From Clostridiales bacterium (GTDB taxonomy: Bacteria > Bacillota > Clostridia > Saccharofermentanales > Saccharofermentanaceae): a stretch of DNA of 44,760 bases. Below are positions 41,013-44,760 of the stretch, piece by piece; the first letter of the stretch is position 1, and every line of letters starts with the position of its first letter. The notes under the pieces were generated by a model. That model had not been told where the DNA came from. It searched no databases and was given only the letters and a program-made list of their open reading frames with translations. Made by a program: the position numbers and the translations under genes. The DNA lies in the NCBI GenBank assembly GCA_017545245.1, contig JAFWPB010000025.1, forward strand, positions 1 through 44,760. Reading direction: 5' to 3'.

Positions 41013-43202
41013 TCAGATATAATTCTTGAAGTTCCAGCTGTTTCCGTTGGAATCGGATGTTTCACCGGTCTTTGTGTTGACCGTGATGTCAGCGATGTAC
41101 TTGTTCGCTGTATTCGGATCCATATTCGTTCTCAGTACCATCTCATAGCCGGTTTCTGTCTTTTCGATCTGCGAGTCAAAGATCACCAGACCTTCGTTGC
41201 TTCCGAGCTGCTCTTTATAGTACTTCATGATGGAATCTACGATCTGCTGCTGAGTATATTCCGTTTCCTCTTTTACCTCGAGGTAATCTTTGATATTCCA
41301 CTGATCACCGAAGCTGTTTATCGCCACACCGGTCGTAGTGTTGATCGTGATATCTGCAACCCACTTATTGGCTACGTTCGGATCCTTCGTTGTTCTCACC
41401 GGCATCTCGTAACCGGTCGCCGTCTTTGTAATCTGTTCTTCAAAGATCACCAGACCATCGTTACTGCCCTCAACCTTAAGATAGTAGTTTAAGATCGACT
41501 GTACAAGCTGTTCCTTGGTATACGGTTCTTCCTTTTGTTCTTCGACAAGATAGTCCATGAAGTTCCACTCGTCACCGATCGAGTTCTTCACTTCACCAGT
41601 CTTCAGATTGACTGTGATATCCGTTACCAGTCTGTTCGCATATTTCGGATCTTTTGCGGTTCTCAGCGGCATCGCATAGCCGGTCTCTGTCTTCTTGATC
41701 TGTGCATCAAAGATCACCAGTCCTTCGTTACTGCCGTATTGCTTCAGATAGAAGTTGTATATCGACTTCACGATCTCTTCCTTCGTGTACTCCCGATCCG
41801 GTACCTTCTTCGGTTCCGGCACTTCGATCGTACCACGCTCGATGCTGTAGGATTTGCAGATGTTTGTAAATTCATCCGATTTAGCAAATCCAGCCATGAC
41901 TTCCAGTCTGCTCTTTCCATTTTCAAGTTCGCCGACCCAGTAGTTCCAGCCGTCTTCTTCCGGATCTCTGCCCATGAAGGTCTTATACAGTCTTGCTACA
42001 TATTCTTTGTCCGTGGTATTCAGGTTCACGAATTCTTCCGACTCGAAGAACAGCTGGGCTGCCTCCGATCCATTCTTTTCCAGATTCGTCAAAGCCAGAC
42101 TCCAGTAAGCAAGGCCCTTCTCCTCCGGATCTCTGCCGAGGCACTTCGTATAAAGACGTGTTGCAAACTCTGTCGCATTTTTCGAAGCAATCTCCGCCTT
42201 CGCACTGCCTGCACCCGAACGTACACCATACGATGCGCAGACGTTGCACCACTCGGTCGAATCGATGAATCCGTTGATGACATCTTCCTTCGTCTTTGTC
42301 TTATTATTCAGTTCACCAACCCAGTATTCTTTTCCCTTCGGTTCGGATTCACGATCGAAGAAACATGCATACAGAGTCTCAACGAAATCATCGTTGCTCA
42401 GGCCACGGTTCATGAATTCCTTTGCATCGATCAGGAAGAAATGTGCGCAATCTCCACCGGTCTTGCTTCCATCCTCGATTTCACCGACCCAGTAGTCTTT
42501 TCCTTCCTTTTCCGGATCACGCTCAAGGGCAATCTGGTAAAGGCGGTCGATAAATCCGGCAACTCCGGTCTCCTGTGTCTTAGCAACCGGCACACCCTTG
42601 ATCTTGGTAGTCTTGTCATAGGCAAGTGCATAGCTGCCATAAGTATTATTATCAACATCTACAGGGTTGTAAGCATAAGCACTGTCAACTTCAAAACGTT
42701 CCGATTTTTGCACCACATTCGTAAGACTCGGACAGTTTCCGATATCCAGTTCAGCAATCTTATTTCCGTAGCAAACCACGACTTCCAGGTTTTTGCATCC
42801 GCTCACATCTAATTCCGTAAGCTGGTTATCGTTACACATCAGGACTTTCAGCGCATCGCGCTCTCCCAGTTCCAGCTTGGCCAGTTTATTCCGCGTACAG
42901 CTCAGCGACCACAAAGAAGTGAAGTACTCGATGCCCTTTAAGTCCGAGATGTCCTTCCCATTTTGTTCGAAGATCTTGACTTCGCCGATCTCGCTTTCCG
43001 AAAGCACGCCGTCCTTCGATGTATCCGCTTCTTCGCTGACCCATTTACGGAATACTTCATCCGGGAAATTGGTTTCATTGATCGCCACGTCCCCTTCTTT
43101 TTTCGAAGTCTCGTCTGCATTTACCACATTGCCCAGCAGCCCGAGTCCCAGTGGCACAGACATCGCCGCCGCACCAAATTTGATCCACCAGTTCTTTTTC
43201 AA
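41013..43202 (-). CDS. Secreted multidomain protein: LRR, DUF4214 repeats and three C-terminal repeats
   Basis: I place the start at the TTG at 43202: AAGGAGG lies 9 bp before it, and it gives a clean signal peptide (MKKNWWIKFGAAAMSVPLGL, cleavage near VNADE). An ATG at 43232 would put the ribosome site inside the gene. The 729-residue product has an N-terminal segment with an EF-hand-like DTSKDGVLSESE and a few leucine-rich repeats (LEVVVCYGNKIAELDIGN). Four DUF4214 units follow (each with RDPEEDGWNYWVGEL-like motifs), then three repeats of about 80 residues starting YTKEEIVKSI. No LPXTG or membrane anchor is visible, so it is probably released or held non-covalently at the cell surface. Confidence 0.85.
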   Translation of the reverse strand: MKKNWWIKFGAAAMSVPLGLGLLGNVVNADETSKKEGDVAINETNFPDEVFRKWVSEEADTSKDGVLSESEIGEVKIFEQNGKDISDLKGIEYFTSLWSLSCTRNKLAKLELGERDALKVLMCNDNQLTELDVSGCKNLEVVVCYGNKIAELDIGNCPSLTNVVQKSERFEVDSAYAYNPVDVDNNTYGSYALAYDKTTKIKGVPVAKTQETGVAGFIDRLYQIALERDPEKEGKDYWVGEIEDGSKTGGDCAHFFLIDAKEFMNRGLSNDDFVETLYACFFDRESEPKGKEYWVGELNNKTKTKEDVINGFIDSTEWCNVCASYGVRSGAGSAKAEIASKNATEFATRLYTKCLGRDPEEKGLAYWSLALTNLEKNGSEAAQLFFESEEFVNLNTTDKEYVARLYKTFMGRDPEEDGWNYWVGELENGKSRLEVMAGFAKSDEFTNICKSYSIERGTIEVPEPKKVPDREYTKEEIVKSIYNFYLKQYGSNEGLVIFDAQIKKTETGYAMPLRTAKDPKYANRLVTDITVNLKTGEVKNSIGDEWNFMDYLVEEQKEEPYTKEQLVQSILNYYLKVEGSNDGLVIFEEQITKTATGYEMPVRTTKDPNVANKWVADITINTTTGVAINSFGDQWNIKDYLEVKEETEYTQQQIVDSIMKYYKEQLGSNEGLVIFDSQIEKTETGYEMVLRTNMDPNTANKYIADITVNTKTGETSDSNGNSWNFKNYI

Positions 43203-43318
43203 AATCGATCGCCTCCTTATTCTCTTTCCCATAACCTGATCATGGGTTCTTTGACACATTTACAGTATAACATTTATCTTTCTTGTTTCTTCGTCAAAAG
43301 CACTGTTTCCGCGACTTT

Positions 43319-44449
43319 TTACGCGGCATAGTGGAATTCTTTTTTTGCGCCGCTCTTATCCTCGTAAAGCACATAGTGTTCTTCTCTGTTCATACCGAGA
43401 TAAAGGCCGTCCCAGAGATCACTGTACTTATCGTCGGTGGCCTCGAATTTCAGGTTCTTCCGGCTCTCATCGCCCTGCCCGCCGATCTGGTATTCCTTGG
43501 TCGGTGCGTTATCGCGGGTCTCGCGGAGTTCATCTGTCATCATGAAATAATTAAGTGGAGTACATTCATATCCACCGCCCCAGGTAGGATCGATATGGTA
43601 AGACTGGCCATCGATCGTTACAAAAACCCACGAATGCGCGTCACCCGTGCCATCTCCGTCATCGATAAAACCGCCGATCTCATTCGAATCCACTCCTGCC
43701 TGCAGTAAGAGATAACTATAGAGACTGGCCAGTTCACAGCAGATCCCCTGTTTCTCATTCAGGCAGCGGTAGACGGAAAGCTCATCCGATCTGTCCACCA
43801 GATTTTCCAGCTTGGAATAATCATATTTGAAATTCTTAGTCATGTACTCGTACAGGGCAAGTGCTTTTTCAAAATCAGAATAGTCATCGCTCAGACAATC
43901 ATTTAACACGTCCTCTATATCTTTCTCGAATTTCTTCTGTTTTTCGAGATATTCTTCCTTGGGGATCGTATAGAAGATCTTGCCCTTCCCGTTCTCATAT
44001 TCGACCTCGCCAATGGAATTACCCGTTACAACATACACGGATGCCAGGGGACAGAATCCAAACGAGAAGTTTCCTATACACCAGCCATACGTGTCATCGT
44101 CCGGGCAGTCAAAAGTATCTTCGCCATTTCTCACTGCATCGCAGAAACGGAAGAATGCCTGGCATTTTTCGTCACCGAACGTTTCGAGGTGTTTACTTCC
44201 GAAAACATGCGGATTAAAGGTATAGTGGCCTTCTTTATTATTTGAAATATTCTCGATCTTCGGTGTCGGAGTCGGAGTCGGCGTAGGAGTATAAGTTGGT
44301 GTCGGAGTAAAAGTCGGCGCAAGCGTCGTTGCTTCCGTACTTGCCGTCGTGGTCTCCTTGTCTTCACCTGTCTGGTCTTTGCCCTTCTGGCATCCAGAAA
44401 GCAAAACAGATGCCACCAGCACCATCGTAAAGAATCGTTTTACACGCAT
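43319..44449 (-). CDS. Transglutaminase-like lipoprotein
   Basis: The 376-residue product has a signal peptide with lipobox LLSGC (Cys20). A Thr/Pro-rich stalk with TP repeats follows (about 31-63), and then a transglutaminase-like domain. The Cys-His-Asp triad is visible: C237 in QGICCELASLYSYLLL, H272 in DAHSWVFV and D287 in YHIDPTW. It is probably a cell-surface protease or peptide cross-linking enzyme. The target is unknown. It lies 117 bp upstream of the DUF4214 gene on the same strand. An exact AAAAGCACTT (43859-43868) lies within it. Confidence 0.88.
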   Translation of the reverse strand: MRVKRFFTMVLVASVLLSGCQKGKDQTGEDKETTTASTEATTLAPTFTPTPTYTPTPTPTPTPKIENISNNKEGHYTFNPHVFGSKHLETFGDEKCQAFFRFCDAVRNGEDTFDCPDDDTYGWCIGNFSFGFCPLASVYVVTGNSIGEVEYENGKGKIFYTIPKEEYLEKQKKFEKDIEDVLNDCLSDDYSDFEKALALYEYMTKNFKYDYSKLENLVDRSDELSVYRCLNEKQGICCELASLYSYLLLQAGVDSNEIGGFIDDGDGTGDAHSWVFVTIDGQSYHIDPTWGGGYECTPLNYFMMTDELRETRDNAPTKEYQIGGQGDESRKNLKFEATDDKYSDLWDGLYLGMNREEHYVLYEDKSGAKKEFHYAA

Positions 44450-44534
44450 GAATCAATTGCCTCTTTTCCATCATAACAATTTCGCAACCCCACTGCTGCT
44501 GCGTGTATTCTAACACTCCGCCCATGCGGGCAAA

Positions 44535-44580
44535 CTAACCATCCTGTCACATTTCTCGAATCTAATCATACTGTCACATT
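44535..44580. repeat. Direct repeat CTAAYCATMCTGTCACATT
   Basis: Two 19-bp copies at 44535-44553 and 44562-44580, 17 of 19 identical and 27 bp apart, lie upstream of the transglutaminase-like lipoprotein gene. They could be paired binding sites of one regulator. Confidence 0.7.
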
Positions 44581-44623
44581 CCGTTTTTAATCTGCGCCTC
44601 TTCCGTCAGTGAGTAAGACAGAT

Positions 44624-44730
44624 AAGTCGGAAATCGCCAAATCGCCAAAAACGACTTATAATCGGGAGCCATTTGCAATTCTTTTTTTGAGAAAGTAAGT
44701 CGCAAATCAGGTTTTCAAGTTTTCCGACTT
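44624..44730. repeat. Second AAGTCG-N22-CGACTT array, two units visible
   Basis: Units at 44624-44657 and 44697-44730 each span exactly 34 bp, with a 39-bp gap as between the first two units near 23.4 kb. The gaps are almost the same sequence at both loci (about 30 bp including GCAATTCTTTTTTTGAGAAA). An exact AAAAGCACTT (44731-44740) touches the second unit. The array may continue past the window. Confidence 0.93.
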
Positions 44731-44760
44731 AAAAGCACTTGAAAATCGCCTGAAAAGTAA

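Noticed and set aside
1..44760. Prophage, integrative element or insertion sequence
   Set aside because: No integrase, transposase, terminase, relaxase or attachment-site duplication is seen. All gene neighbourhoods look chromosomal.

Overview
The window is a chromosomal segment of about 50% G+C from an anaerobic Firmicute of the class Clostridia. The evidence is the yicC-remA-gmk-rpoZ operon, the one-chain glycyl-tRNA synthetase, pyruvate phosphate dikinase, a Crh-like HPr, the FabK-type fatty-acid operon, Thr-rich lipoprotein linkers, a YesL protein beside a sugar transporter and good sigma-A promoters. A Lachnospiraceae- or Saccharofermentans-like lineage is plausible, but I cannot fix the genus. 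No phage, plasmid, transposase or CRISPR/cas genes are visible. Nearly all genes lie on the minus strand.

Layout. 1-4.4 kb: start of ppdK, then yicC-remA-gmk-rpoZ-glyS. 4.77-8.3 kb: a metallophosphoesterase and a GT2/GT-C glycosyltransferase pair. 8.4-13.9 kb: crh-like/uvrC, and a tsaE-tsaB-rimI group behind an amidohydrolase. 14.3-15.8 kb: a LytTR regulator with a membrane protein. 16.7-17.6 kb: rplM-rpsI. 17.8-22.1 kb: a lipoprotein, a HAD-GNAT fusion, purF and a divergent radical SAM protein. 22.2-29.0 kb: AraC regulator, sugar ABC transporter without its ATPase, YesL and a membrane partner. 29.3-38.3 kb: type II fatty-acid operon (fabH-fabK-fabD-fabG-fabF-fabZ) followed by three transcarboxylase-like subunits and a 62-residue protein. 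38.5-40.9 kb: tRNA-Gly, a eukaryote-type HisA, a HEAT-like protein and a Dabb protein. 41.0-44.4 kb: a secreted LRR/DUF4214 protein and a transglutaminase-like lipoprotein.

Two things stand out. First, the fatty-acid genes are followed not by accC/accD/accA but by 12S-, 1.3S- and 5S-like subunits of a biotin transcarboxylase. This suggests that malonyl-CoA may be made by moving a carboxyl group from oxaloacetate to acetyl-CoA without ATP. The fab promoter carries an 18-bp FabT-like palindrome over its -10 box.

Second, the non-coding DNA is patterned. Four intergenic regions hold arrays of short inverted words at fixed spacing. Each array uses a different word (GGCGGTAA, AAGTCG, GTCTGA), and the AAGTCG array occurs at two distant loci with an exact 34-bp unit every time. 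In addition the 10-mer AAAAGCACTT occurs 12 times exactly and at least 14 more times with one mismatch, in both orientations, inside genes and between them. That distribution resembles a DNA uptake signal or another genome-wide DNA mark. Counts were made by eye. No gene in the window explains these patterns.
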